Assembly: GCF_000372805.1 (NCBI RefSeq)
Contig: NZ_KB889919.1
Span: 47,116 to 111,115 of the forward strand
DNA: 64,000 nt
Reading direction: 5' to 3'
Origin: Marinobacter gelidimuriae
Lineage (GTDB): Bacteria > Pseudomonadota > Gammaproteobacteria > Pseudomonadales > Oleiphilaceae
Shown here: positions 41,627 to 51,066 of the stretch, one piece after another
How positions within the stretch are numbered: the stretch's first letter is position 1
Layout: each line of letters begins with the position of its first letter
Made by a program: the position numbers and the translations under genes
The notes under the pieces: model-generated
Told to the model about the DNA's origin: nothing
Seen by the model: only the letters and a program-made list of their open reading frames with translations
Database searches by the model: none

Positions 41627-44600
41627 ATGGTCACAGAATACGTAACGTCCAACATGGGGCCCACTAAGACGGGCTTACGGTTACTTGTACTTCTGGGTAT
41701 CGGCGCCTTCATGCAGACCGCCGGCGCGGCCCAGGTGGCTCAAACACCGCTGTTTTTGACCCAGGGTGTTCAGCCACAGGTCATGCTGTCGTTGTCGAAT
41801 GACCATCAGCTTTTCTTCGAGGCGTACCCTGACTACCTCGACCTGGACGGTGACGGGCAGCCTGATCGGACCTACGGTCACGATAATGACTACTTTGGCT
41901 ACTTCGATAGTTATAAATGTTACGACTACATCACGGATCTTGGTCGATTCAAACCTAAGGCCGTGACCTCCGACAAGTACTGTGATGAAGTGGATTCGGT
42001 CAGTGGCGACTGGAGCGGCAACTTCCTGAACTACCTCGCCATGTCCCGTATGGACGTGGTCCGGAAAATACTGTTTGGTGGCTTCCGTCGAGTAGACTCC
42101 GCGGATCAAACTGTTCTGGAAAGGGCTTACGTTCCGACGGATGCACACTCCTGGGTGAAATATTACGACGGGGACAACCTGAGCAGTCTCACGCCCTTTA
42201 CCAACGGTGATTCAATTACCGCTGGCAGTGACTCTGTGGTCACGCCTGCCACCGGTGATATCGATTTTGATATCAATGCTTCAGAATTTATGAGTTCTGT
42301 ACAAAGGGGTGACCAGGTAAGAATTTACAGCGGCTCCAGCGTGGTAAAACTGCTTGCCTCTGGTCAGGCGTACATGCTTGGCGCTGTGAAGAGTGTTGAT
42401 TTGGGCAACGCCAAGATCACCGTCGACGTGACCCGAGCGAACGGCAGTGATGAGCTGTCAAATTGGACGGTCGAGAACCTGTCCAGGTCAGGTATCTCAT
42501 TCTGTAATACGACAAACGATGCGTCTTTGAATGACGGTGAGGTTGTACCTGCGAGTAAACCACCACGCCTGAGCGTTGCCCGTGGCAATTACGGCCTCTG
42601 GAGCGCGAACGAGCGTTATCAGTGTCGATGGTCTGATGAGGTCTCAGATAACGACGGCATAAACGCCAACAACATTGGCGTAACCGGATTTGCTGCCAAT
42701 GATCGCAACCCGATCCAGAGTGATGTCGGCTTGGGCGAGGATGACTATAACGTCCGTGTTGAGGTTTGTGTAACAGGTCTTATCGGGACTGAACGTTGCA
42801 AGGAATACCCGGCAGCGGGCAGCAGCCTGAAACCGGTTGGCCTTTTGCAGCAGTATGGCGATGACAGTCAGATTCTTTTCGGGCTGCTCAGTGGCAGTTA
42901 CCTGAAGAATAAATCTGGCGGTGTTCTGCGAAAAAATGTTACCGGTTTCGACGATGAAGTGAACGTGGCGACCGATGGGACGTTTAAGGATGCCCCAACC
43001 GCCGGTGGAATCGTCAGCTCTATTAATCTACTGCGGATGTATGGTTATAATTCAAGTGGGGTTTACACCGGAAATTCTGAAAACTGCCCGTTCGGCCTGA
43101 AAAGCTTTAGCAATGGGCAGTGCATGAGTTGGGGCAATCCCCAATCAGAGATTTTTCTGGAATCCATCCGGTATTTTGCGGGGGCAGCACCAACCTCTGC
43201 CTTCGCCTTCACAGGCAAAGACAAGCTTGACGGATTGCAGGGGCAAGCCTGGAGTGACACGCTCTCCGAGGACCTCCAATGCGCGCCAATGAACGTCATC
43301 AACTTTAACAGCAGAGCTGCCTCCTATGATCGGGATCAGCTCCAGTCAGTTTCTGATATTTCTGGTAGCGGAGGGGTCGCTGGAATCCGACAAATTGTCG
43401 AATCCATTGGCGCGAGCGAGGGAATCAACGGCCAGGAGTGGTTCGTAGGCGAGACATTGAACTCCAATAACCAGCTTTGCACATCCAAATTAGTGGGATC
43501 TCTGGCGGAAGTGGCCGGTTTATGCCCTGAGGCCCCACGTCTGGCTGGTGGTTTTGATTCTGTCGGAATCGCCAACTACGCCTACGAAAATGATATTCGA
43601 CCGAACCTCACCGGCGATCAGAATGTAAAAACTTTTGCCGTAGCTTTAGCCCCGGCCGTTCCGAGGATTGATATCCCGCGTCCTGAAACCACTGAAAGGG
43701 CAGTGACCATATTGCCGGCGTGTCAGAACACGGAAGACGATGGAAACTGCGCTATCGTTGATTTTAAAGTGATCAGCCAAGACCTGGCTGCGGGAACCGG
43801 TTTGTTTTTGGTCAACTGGGAAGAGGCAGAACAGGGCGGTGCCTATGACCAGGATATGTATGGCACCATCCAATACACCATCACTGAGTCGACTTTGGAG
43901 ATAACCACAAGAGTTGCCCAACAATCTTCCAGTCGGCCTCTGGCTTTCGGGTACGTTCTGAATGGAACCGAGGAAAACGGTTTCCATGCTCATTCGGGTA
44001 TAAATGAATACAGCTACACCGACCCGACCGGTGTTGAATCATGCGATAAATGTCGGGTGAGCGATCCCGCCACCTCCGTAACTTATACACTGAGTGCAGG
44101 TGGAGCCCGCGATGGCTTGTTGGAAAGCCCGATGTTTTATGCCGCCAAGTGGGCGGGATATGACAAAGAGGCGAATTTTCCCGCTGACCAGTCTTCTTGG
44201 GATGCCGATGGAGATGGTTTTCCGGACAACTATTACTTTGCGATTGACCCGTCCAAGCTAGCGAATGATCTGGAAAAGGTATTTTCCGACATCCTGCGCG
44301 ATTCGGCTTCGGCGGCCTCCGTTGCGGCCAGCTCGACGAGTCTGAATACCGGAACCGCGATCTACCAGGCTTCGTTCAATAGCCAGGGCTGGAGTGGTGA
44401 TCTACGGGCATTCGCGCTGCAGGGCGACAATACATTGGCTGAGACATTTACATGGAGCGCGGCCGACCAGCTTGATGCGCTAACGGCGGGCCAGGTGGAC
44501 GACCGCAAGATTTTGACAAGTTCGGATCTTTCCACGGATGGCCAAGCCAACGGTGTGTTGCTTTCCAAAACCGGCGCCCTCTTCACCTGGACTGATCCAG

Positions 44601-46336
44601 GTTTAACTGACACGCAAAAAACAGCCCTCGCTAAAAATAGCAACGACATCAACACCCCTGTGTCAGCAGTTGTCGCCGAGGATCGATTAGACTACCTGCG
44701 GGGAGACAGGACGCAGGAAAAAACCTTGGCCAATCCCGGTGGAATTTTCCGTGAACGCGGCAGTCGGCTAGGCGACATCATTAACTCCAATCCGCAATTC
44801 GTCTATCAACAGAACTTCGGATACGGCAATCTTGCCGCACAAACCGGGTTTTCGACGACCATCATCACCGAAAGTTACAATGATTTCCGCGCGAGCGATG
44901 TTTACCAGGATCGTCCTCCGGTCGTCGTAGTCGGGGGCAATGATGGCATGCTGCATGGTTTCAATGCGTCAAGCACGGATGCGGGCAAGGAGTTATTTGC
45001 CTATGTTCCCGCGGATATTATCAAGAATCTCCATGAATTAACTGAGCTTGAGTATACCCATAGGTACTATGTTGATGGTACGCCCAGAATTGGTGATGTC
45101 TGGCTGGGCACGTCTGAAAAATGGGCAACCGTAGCTGTTGGAAGCACTGGCGCCGGCGGTAACAGTATATTTGCCCTGGATATAACCAATCCTGAAAGCG
45201 TTGGTGTGGAAGACTTCATGTGGGAGTTTTCCCATACCGATATGGGCAACACGATCCAACAGCCTTCAATAGTAGCCTTACCCAACGGTAAGTTTGGAGT
45301 TGTGGTTTCCAGCGGATACAAGGACACGCCCGTGAGAGGCGGAAAGGTGTGGGTACTGGACGTGGAAACTGGCGTGCCGATCCGGACTTTTCAGCTGCCA
45401 GACAGTGGCGAGCTTGGCTCGCCACTGGTTGTGGATCTGGACTCCGACCGTGTCTCCGACCGAATCTACGTTGGGGATACTAGCGGCAAGCTATGGCGCC
45501 TGGATATTGTTGGAGACGATGTAACTGACTGGGGTGCCCCAAGTACCCTGATATCCGGAAGCAGCAACGTTCAGCCCCTATTTGCTGGCCCAACAGGGCA
45601 AACCATTACCGCGCCATTGGCCTCGGCATTCAACGCCGACGGCGAACACATGGTGTATTTCGGCACCGGCAGCTTTTACAGAGTTGGCCAGAATGTTGTC
45701 GCTGACAGCCCCCAAACCGAGTCTTTCTATGGGATTATTGACAGGGGCGAACCAGTCATAAAAGGAAACTTGCTGAAGCAGGAGATACTCACTGAAGCGG
45801 TTCAAAACTCCAATCGCTTCCGGATTGTTTCCGACAACACCATAGCGGACGAGGCGGGTTGGTATATCGATTTGAAATTGACGGTAAGTCTTGGCGAACG
45901 TGTTGTGTCCAGAGCGCTACTACGGGGTGACCGCGTCATATTCACGACACTGATTCCATCCAGCAACCCCTGCTCGGCTGGCGGTACAAGCTTTCTTATG
46001 GAAGTTGACCCGAACGATGGCAGTCGTCTTGGATTTTCCGTCTTTGACGTGAACGGCGATGGGGTGTTCAATAATGACGATTTGATTACCGTCACCATTG
46101 GCGAGGTAGAAGTATCCGTGCCAGCCTCCGGGTATGCGCCCGATATCGGTATCATGAATACACCGACGGTTCTGACTAGTATTAAAGAACCCGAGCCTTG
46201 CGAGGATGAAGATTGCCCACCACCACCGCAGTGTGAGGAAATTAAGGTTGTGAGCGGGTCGGGTGGAGAAAGGATCACAATAAAAGAGCAGTGCCCGGTA
46301 GATATAGGCCGACAGAACTGGCAGCAGCTGCGCTAG
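41627..46336 (+). CDS. pilY1: Type IV pilus tip adhesin/assembly factor PilY1 (PilC family), long form
   Basis: Pilus-tip and cell-surface protein that promotes extension and can sense surfaces. The 1569-residue product has a Sec signal (about residues 16-35), an N-terminal region with GNFLNYLAMSRMDVVRKILFGG, no recognisable von Willebrand MIDAS motif, and the C-terminal PilY1 beta-propeller (about 1020-1350: VVVVGGNDGMLHGFNA, RYYVDGTPRIGDVW, ATVAVGSTGAGGN). Four aspartate loops of the DxDxDxxxD type are visible at residues 72-80, 859-867, 1270-1278 and 1474-1484; the third is placed like the calcium site known in P. aeruginosa PilY1. Its stop TAG is formed by the target duplication of the MITE that follows. 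Confidence 0.95.
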   Translation: MVTEYVTSNMGPTKTGLRLLVLLGIGAFMQTAGAAQVAQTPLFLTQGVQPQVMLSLSNDHQLFFEAYPDYLDLDGDGQPDRTYGHDNDYFGYFDSYKCYDYITDLGRFKPKAVTSDKYCDEVDSVSGDWSGNFLNYLAMSRMDVVRKILFGGFRRVDSADQTVLERAYVPTDAHSWVKYYDGDNLSSLTPFTNGDSITAGSDSVVTPATGDIDFDINASEFMSSVQRGDQVRIYSGSSVVKLLASGQAYMLGAVKSVDLGNAKITVDVTRANGSDELSNWTVENLSRSGISFCNTTNDASLNDGEVVPASKPPRLSVARGNYGLWSANERYQCRWSDEVSDNDGINANNIGVTGFAANDRNPIQSDVGLGEDDYNVRVEVCVTGLIGTERCKEYPAAGSSLKPVGLLQQYGDDSQILFGLLSGSYLKNKSGGVLRKNVTGFDDEVNVATDGTFKDAPTAGGIVSSINLLRMYGYNSSGVYTGNSENCPFGLKSFSNGQCMSWGNPQSEIFLESIRYFAGAAPTSAFAFTGKDKLDGLQGQAWSDTLSEDLQCAPMNVINFNSRAASYDRDQLQSVSDISGSGGVAGIRQIVESIGASEGINGQEWFVGETLNSNNQLCTSKLVGSLAEVAGLCPEAPRLAGGFDSVGIANYAYENDIRPNLTGDQNVKTFAVALAPAVPRIDIPRPETTERAVTILPACQNTEDDGNCAIVDFKVISQDLAAGTGLFLVNWEEAEQGGAYDQDMYGTIQYTITESTLEITTRVAQQSSSRPLAFGYVLNGTEENGFHAHSGINEYSYTDPTGVESCDKCRVSDPATSVTYTLSAGGARDGLLESPMFYAAKWAGYDKEANFPADQSSWDADGDGFPDNYYFAIDPSKLANDLEKVFSDILRDSASAASVAASSTSLNTGTAIYQASFNSQGWSGDLRAFALQGDNTLAETFTWSAADQLDALTAGQVDDRKILTSSDLSTDGQANGVLLSKTGALFTWTDPGLTDTQKTALAKNSNDINTPVSAVVAEDRLDYLRGDRTQEKTLANPGGIFRERGSRLGDIINSNPQFVYQQNFGYGNLAAQTGFSTTIITESYNDFRASDVYQDRPPVVVVGGNDGMLHGFNASSTDAGKELFAYVPADIIKNLHELTELEYTHRYYVDGTPRIGDVWLGTSEKWATVAVGSTGAGGNSIFALDITNPESVGVEDFMWEFSHTDMGNTIQQPSIVALPNGKFGVVVSSGYKDTPVRGGKVWVLDVETGVPIRTFQLPDSGELGSPLVVDLDSDRVSDRIYVGDTSGKLWRLDIVGDDVTDWGAPSTLISGSSNVQPLFAGPTGQTITAPLASAFNADGEHMVYFGTGSFYRVGQNVVADSPQTESFYGIIDRGEPVIKGNLLKQEILTEAVQNSNRFRIVSDNTIADEAGWYIDLKLTVSLGERVVSRALLRGDRVIFTTLIPSSNPCSAGGTSFLMEVDPNDGSRLGFSVFDVNGDGVFNNDDLITVTIGEVEVSVPASGYAPDIGIMNTPTVLTSIKEPEPCEDEDCPPPPQCEEIKVVSGSGGERITIKEQCPVDIGRQNWQQLR

Positions 46337-46597
46337 TGTCCCGTCTGGTTAATTCGTAAACCTACTGAGTTTCTGAGAATCCGAAGAGCTAGGCGCGGTA
46401 GTGAAGGTTTGGTGGTTCCGAATCGAGACATCGCAACGACGCACTTCGCATCTCGGAAACTCCCGAAGGGCTTGTCCCTGAGGGCTCTGGACCGGTGTTG
46501 CCAGCCTTTGATGTGGAATGACCTCATCTGCAGACTGGCGCCTTGGCCAGAACCCTCAGTGCCAAGCAGTAGATTAACGAATTAACCAGACGGTACA
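46337..46597. mobile_element. MITE-like element with 31-base terminal inverted repeats and CTAG duplications
   Basis: The ends are inverted repeats of 31 bases (46337-46367 and 46567-46597) that match at 28 positions, with outer bases TGTCCCGTCTGG on the left and TGTACCGTCTGG (read inward) on the right. Direct CTAG copies flank it at 46333-46336 and 46598-46601. The 261-base element has no transposase; a 64-codon minus-strand frame inside is not recognised. Four-base CTAG-type duplications are known from several DDE transposase families (IS5 and IS701 groups among them); the family cannot be fixed by eye. It splits pilY1 from pilE. Confidence 0.85.
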
Positions 46598-46629
46598 CTA
46601 GTTATGCTCTGAAAAATTAACAATAGAGT

Positions 46630-46670
46630 CTGGTTCCCCGTTTCCTCCGGAGCAAGTAGGCGGGAACCAG
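46630..46670 (+). other. Stem-loop in the pilE leader
   Basis: CTGGTTCCC (46630-46638) pairs with GGGAACCAG (46662-46670). The loop contains CTCCGGAG. It lies between the MITE and the pilE Shine-Dalgarno and has no T-run. It could be a leader structure or an mRNA-stabilising element. Confidence 0.5.
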
Positions 46671-46696
46671 TGTAAAACTTCCAAGGAGTGTGCTCG

Positions 46697-47116
46697 ATGA
46701 TTTTTAGAACCCAGCGACAAAAAGGCTTCACACTCATAGAAATGATGATCGTTGTCGCCATCATCGGCATATTGGCCGCGATCGCCTATCCGTCCTATCA
46801 ACGTTACGTTGAGAGCACCAGGCGTGCAGCGGCACAGGCAGATCTCCTGGAGCTTGTGCAATTCATGGAGCGTCGCTACTCGGCCAGCTTTGATTATCAG
46901 GCTGCCGGGGGCGGCAACCCGACGTTGCCGTTCAACACATCCCCCAGAAATACCAATGAGTCGACGGCTTATAATATTTCGTTTACCGAAGATGTTACCC
47001 GAGGTGCTTTTGAACTGCAGGCAGTACCCACAACGCTGCAGTCTGGCGATGACTGCGGCAAGCTGGAGATAAACCATCAGGGAGCTAAAACTCCACTGAC
47101 TGCAGGCTGCTGGTAA
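46697..47116 (+). CDS. pilE: Type IV pilin-like protein PilE
   Basis: Minor (or possibly major-like) pilin that in pseudomonads closes the minor pilin operon. The 139-residue product has an 11-residue leader and the pilin helix [31 protein letters not shown] with Glu5, then the PilE pattern [23 protein letters not shown] and a C-terminal two-Cys loop (Cys about 124 and 138). ATG at 46697 has AAGGAG eight bases upstream; a GTG at 46688 overlaps that site and is unlikely. The MITE upstream puts 360 bases between it and pilY1, so it may have its own promoter. Confidence 0.93.
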   Translation: MIFRTQRQKGFTLIEMMIVVAIIGILAAIAYPSYQRYVESTRRAAAQADLLELVQFMERRYSASFDYQAAGGGNPTLPFNTSPRNTNESTAYNISFTEDVTRGAFELQAVPTTLQSGDDCGKLEINHQGAKTPLTAGCW

Positions 47117-47131
47117 TTACACGGAGTCGCA

Positions 47132-47701
47132 CTAGCATGCGATCGGCTGTCCGGAAGAGTCCTCAACCACACTATCGCCATCTGTATCCGCCGCCCAACG
47201 AACTCTGCCACCAAAGTTAAGCCGTAACTGAATGGCCCTCTCTACGGTCTTGCTTTGCGGGCACCAAGTCAGATTTCCTATGGTGCCATGTGCAGAGCCG
47301 TCAGGTTTGTACTGGAAGTACCGTCTTCCGCCATGGCTTGTCGCGCTGGGGGTGAGTATTCCGCTGGTTGTAACAGGGGCCACGCGGATCAGGTGAATAG
47401 CTTCTGATAAGGATTTGGAATTGTCAGGGTCGATGAAGATACTGACAGGGCGACCCCAATCAGAAACGCATTGGTTATGTTCATCCAGGGGGCACAAAGT
47501 AACAAGCTGCCGCTCATAGACTGCGTTGGATCGAGCGACGCTGAAGATGGATCTAAGGTTGGTTTTTACCTGCGAAGCGGTTACCCGTTCAATGACCCCT
47601 GACAAGTTGCTGGCTGCGAAATTTAGTATTATGGCGCTTATAGCGACAGTGACCATAAGCTCCACAAGGGTGAACCCTTTGGAATTTTTGAACATTTTCA
47701 T
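47132..47701 (-). CDS. Lone GspH/FimT-type pseudopilin
   Basis: Secreted pilin-like protein convergent with pilE. The 189-residue product has a short basic leader and the prepilin site SKG|FTLVELMVTVAISAIILNFAA with Glu5, then a GspH/FimT domain (NLRSIFSVARSNAVYERQLVTLCPL, broken here only by description), and a C-terminal Cys189 likely paired with an inner Cys. Near the end it has D172-T-D-G-D-S-V-V-E180, a calcium-loop-like pattern. ATG at 47701 or 47695. It is a second FimT-type protein besides the one at 38892, so it may be the real FimT while the other is FimU. Separately transcribed; 129 bases downstream of pilR's end. Confidence 0.85.
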   Translation of the reverse strand: MKMFKNSKGFTLVELMVTVAISAIILNFAASNLSGVIERVTASQVKTNLRSIFSVARSNAVYERQLVTLCPLDEHNQCVSDWGRPVSIFIDPDNSKSLSEAIHLIRVAPVTTSGILTPSATSHGGRRYFQYKPDGSAHGTIGNLTWCPQSKTVERAIQLRLNFGGRVRWAADTDGDSVVEDSSGQPIAC

Positions 47702-47830
47702 CCTTGAAAGTTCCTGTTTTAATTATCTCGGTAAATTCATAAATCGAACGTCCTGTTCGATTTCGCAATTTTACTAGAAAGCTTGTTTAGCCGCATCTCG
47801 CCGTCGCTGTTCCTTGTTTTAAGTAATCTC

Positions 47831-49225
47831 TTACTCCAATCCCAATTTCTTCAACTTATACCGCAACGCCCGAAAACTGATCCCAAGCTTTTTCGCCGCC
47901 GCCGTCTTATTCCAGCGCGTAGCTTCCAACGCCTGCTCAATAGCCTTGCGCTCTATGCTCTCGAGATATCCCTCCAGGTCCAGGCCTTGCTCCGACAGTT
48001 CAATATCCGCCGTTGCCATTACCGAAGCTGTGGGTGTCAGCAAAGACGGATCAGTGTTGTTGTCATAGCTGCAGGAACTGCCAAGCTGAAGGTCGCTGCT
48101 ATCAATAAAGTCGCTGTCACACAGGGTGAACGCCCGCTCCAGTATGTTTTCCAGCTCACGCACATTACCCGGGAAATGGTAGCCCTTTAAATAGTCGATG
48201 GCGGCATCGGTAAGGGCGATGGGTGTGCACTCGTATTCGCGGGCGATGCGCTGCAGTATGTGCCTGGCAAGCAGTGCTATATCACCACTGCGTTCGCGCA
48301 GAGGCGGCACGCGGATTTCAATCACGTTGATGCGATAGAACAGATCCTGGCGGAACAGACCAGCTCTTACCAGCGCCGGAAGGTCTTTATGAGTTGCGCT
48401 CAGCACCCTTATATCCACAGGTACTTCATGGCTGTCGCCCACCGGACGCACCGCCTTCTCCTGAATGGCTCGCAGCAGTTTTACCTGCATGGGCAGTGGT
48501 AAGTCGGCGATTTCGTCCAGAAACAGGGTGCCGCCGCTGGCGCTTTGAAACAGGCCTGCTTTGTTGTCCACGGCTCCCGTAAAGCTGCCTTTTTTGTGAC
48601 CGAAAAACTCGCTTTCCATCAATTCAGACGGAATGGCGCCACAGTTCACGGCAATGAACGGCCCGTCGCATCTGGGGCCCTGCTGGTGAATGGTGCGTGC
48701 GGCCAGCTCTTTACCGCTGCCGGATTCGCCTTGAATAAAGACCGGCGCCTGGCTGCGGGCCAGCTTGCGGGCCTGATTGCGTAAGGTATGAATCTGGGCG
48801 GAATTACCCAGCAGCAAACCCGGGTCGCTATTGTCTTCTTGCGCAGGCTCTGGGTTTTGGGCCAGTTTCAGGGCGGTGTTGACCAGCTCCCGCAGCCGCG
48901 GTAGTTCAACGGGCTTTGACACAAAATCAAAAGCACCTGCTTTCAAGGATTCAATGGCGATGTCCATACTGCCGTAGGCGGTTATAACGGCGACCGGCGT
49001 GTTGGGCGCATGCTGCTGAATCCATTGCACCAGCTCGATGCCTTTGCCATCTGGCAGGTTCATATCGGTCAGGCACACATTTGGGGTGTGCTTTTGCATG
49101 CCCGCGACGCCCTCTGCCAGAGTGCCCGCAGTGAACGTTTTCAGACCCATACGGCTGAGGGTGATCTCTAACAGGTCACGGATGTCGGGCTCGTCGTCTA
49201 CGATCAGCGCGGTTAGTTTGGTCAT
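47831..49225 (-). CDS. pilR: Sigma-54-dependent response regulator PilR
   Basis: Activator of pilin transcription, phosphorylated by PilS. The 464-residue product has a receiver domain (about 1-118, phospho-acceptor Asp54 in CLTDMNLPDG), a sigma-54 AAA+ domain (about 145-375) with Walker A GESGSGKE, the sigma-54 contact loop GSFTGA and Walker B GGTLFLDEI, and a Fis-type helix-turn-helix (about 425-462, NKTAAAKKLGISFRALRYKLKKLG). The frame opens 18 codons earlier, but MTKLTALIVDDEPDIR at 49225 fits the family. It lies eight bases after pilS. I found no convincing -24/-12 promoter upstream of the pilin genes in this window. Confidence 0.95.
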   Translation of the reverse strand: MTKLTALIVDDEPDIRDLLEITLSRMGLKTFTAGTLAEGVAGMQKHTPNVCLTDMNLPDGKGIELVQWIQQHAPNTPVAVITAYGSMDIAIESLKAGAFDFVSKPVELPRLRELVNTALKLAQNPEPAQEDNSDPGLLLGNSAQIHTLRNQARKLARSQAPVFIQGESGSGKELAARTIHQQGPRCDGPFIAVNCGAIPSELMESEFFGHKKGSFTGAVDNKAGLFQSASGGTLFLDEIADLPLPMQVKLLRAIQEKAVRPVGDSHEVPVDIRVLSATHKDLPALVRAGLFRQDLFYRINVIEIRVPPLRERSGDIALLARHILQRIAREYECTPIALTDAAIDYLKGYHFPGNVRELENILERAFTLCDSDFIDSSDLQLGSSCSYDNNTDPSLLTPTASVMATADIELSEQGLDLEGYLESIERKAIEQALEATRWNKTAAAKKLGISFRALRYKLKKLGLE

Positions 49226-49233
49226 ATTTCCCT

Positions 49234-50943
49234 TCAAATCACACGCCCGGGATGGGCAAACATAATGCGAAAGCAGCAACCTGGCCGTTCGGTGTTAATC
49301 AGCGACAGGTGGGCTTGATTCGCTTCACACAATTCTTTTGCCAGATAAAGCCCCAGGCCGGTGCCACTTTTGTCAGTTGTAAAAAACGGTTCGAATACAG
49401 ACGACGTGTTTTCTTTGGCAATTCCCGGGCCGTAATCCTTGATATCAATGTAGGCGCGGGCGCCGTCGGCGGCGATTCCGGTGACTATTTCTATTCTTGC
49501 CTCGCCAGAATGCAATTGGCTGTAGCGTAGGCCATTGTCGCACAGGTTAATCAGAATTTGTTCCAGCTGGCTGGTGTCGAAACGTGCCGTGGGGTGAGCG
49601 CCAGGCTGAACGTCAAGGCGGATCAGCACGGGTTTGTGTTGGCTGTGGGTTTGCAAAAAATCGTCACGGAACTGTTCCAGCCAGGGTTGCAGATCAATCG
49701 GCTCGGCGGCTGGGGTTTCACGGCAAGACACACCCAGCACATTCTCTACAATGGCGTTCACACGCTTTGAGTGGCGATGAATAATTGTCAGCATCTTTTG
49801 GTCGGCCGTATCCATATTCGGCGACTCGTCCAAAAGCTGCGCTGCGTGGCTGATGGCCCCCAGCGGGTTGCGAATTTCATGGGCGATGTTGGCCGTTAAC
49901 TGGCCCAGTGAGGCGAGCTTTATTTGTTGCGCCTGCTGGGTTACGCGGCTGATGTCTTCCAGAAACATCAATACCAGTTCGCCGCTGTTTTGGTCCAGGT
50001 GCGCAAACGTGGCTTGTATGGGGGGCGACGTGCTTGTGGGCTGAAATGGCGCGATGCTTTGTTGCGGATGCAGCAGCCAGCTTTTGAATCCGGTTAGCAG
50101 GCTTGCGGGCAGAAGGTGCGCGCCCGTTGTTTTTTCAGTTTCTGCTAGCTGCGCAGAAACTGTATACCCTGCCAGCATCTCGCTGGCGGCGGCGTTCATC
50201 AGGCGAACCTGGCCTTCACGGTCTAGCGCCAGTATACCGGTGCGCATGCGCTGAATGATTTGTTGGTTAATCTGCTCCAGCTCGGCAAGACTTTGGGCAC
50301 GACTGTTGGCAAGAGTTTCGCTGCGGCGCAGGCGGATGGCGATGTATTGCAAAGCGGCGGCGGTCACAAAATAAACAATACCCAATGACCCGGCCCGCAC
50401 CACGTCATCGGCGCTTTTGCCCTGTTCCAGCATGGCCCAAAGTGCAATGGCCAGTGAACTGAGAGTGGCTAAGGCAGCGTAAAATGTACCCATGCGCCCT
50501 GGCGTCATGATGTTGCCAGCGGCGACTGACACGATCACCAGGTTTACCATGCCATTGGTGATGCCGGAACTGCTGACCAGCAGGCCATGAATAATCAGTA
50601 TATCCAGCAAAATGGAGACGCTGATGTGGCGCTCACTGGGCTGGAAACCGGCAATCATTAACACCGCTATAAACGCGTTTACGGCCAGATAGGCGATGAC
50701 GCCCGCCTGAAAGTAGTCCAGTTGGCGGAAGCGACCGTCAAAATTGGTGGTATCCACCAGCAGTAGCCCAATCAGCAATATGCCCAGCACCAGACGATAG
50801 TAGTTATAGACCCGAAACAGCTCGCCGCGCTGGCGTGTGCTCAGCAAGTCGTCGGCACTGGCTGCGGACGCCGATTTTGTAGGCGGTGTGGAACCCGCAG
50901 AGAGCGTGGGCGGCGTGGAAGACGCTGTCATAAGTAGTGCCAT
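49234..50943 (-). CDS. pilS: Sensor histidine kinase PilS
   Basis: Membrane kinase of the PilS-PilR system that senses pilin levels. With the start at 50943 the product has 569 residues: a Pro/Ser/Thr-rich N-terminus, about six membrane helices (roughly residues 48-195), a PAS-like segment (about 215-330, MRTGILALDREGQVRLMNAAA), the HisKA domain with the phospho-His in NIAHEIRNPLGAIS, and the ATPase with NGLRYSQ (N box), DYGPGI (G1) and GTGLGLYLAKEL (G2). The ATG at 50931 is an alternative; neither has a clear Shine-Dalgarno sequence. First gene of pilSR; divergent from nadE. Confidence 0.94.
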   Translation of the reverse strand: MALLMTASSTPPTLSAGSTPPTKSASAASADDLLSTRQRGELFRVYNYYRLVLGILLIGLLLVDTTNFDGRFRQLDYFQAGVIAYLAVNAFIAVLMIAGFQPSERHISVSILLDILIIHGLLVSSSGITNGMVNLVIVSVAAGNIMTPGRMGTFYAALATLSSLAIALWAMLEQGKSADDVVRAGSLGIVYFVTAAALQYIAIRLRRSETLANSRAQSLAELEQINQQIIQRMRTGILALDREGQVRLMNAAASEMLAGYTVSAQLAETEKTTGAHLLPASLLTGFKSWLLHPQQSIAPFQPTSTSPPIQATFAHLDQNSGELVLMFLEDISRVTQQAQQIKLASLGQLTANIAHEIRNPLGAISHAAQLLDESPNMDTADQKMLTIIHRHSKRVNAIVENVLGVSCRETPAAEPIDLQPWLEQFRDDFLQTHSQHKPVLIRLDVQPGAHPTARFDTSQLEQILINLCDNGLRYSQLHSGEARIEIVTGIAADGARAYIDIKDYGPGIAKENTSSVFEPFFTTDKSGTGLGLYLAKELCEANQAHLSLINTERPGCCFRIMFAHPGRVI

Positions 50944-51066
50944 ATACACGGTGGAGGCAGCCTTTGGCTGCCGGTGGTGGCGCCCACAGTGGGCGCGGCC
51001 GCAGACTTGGCGCGGCTGCGCGTTTATAATAGCCCTTTTTAAGGCATCAGTAACAGGAGCCGACCT

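Noticed and set aside
46333..46527. 64-codon minus-strand frame inside the MITE
   Set aside because: Not recognised as transposase, too short, and bounded by the terminal repeats; treated as non-coding filler.
50980..50996. 17-base palindrome GCGCCCAC-A-GTGGGCGC upstream of pilS and nadE as an operator
   Set aside because: Short and in a very GC-rich stretch; no second copy was seen, so support is too thin.
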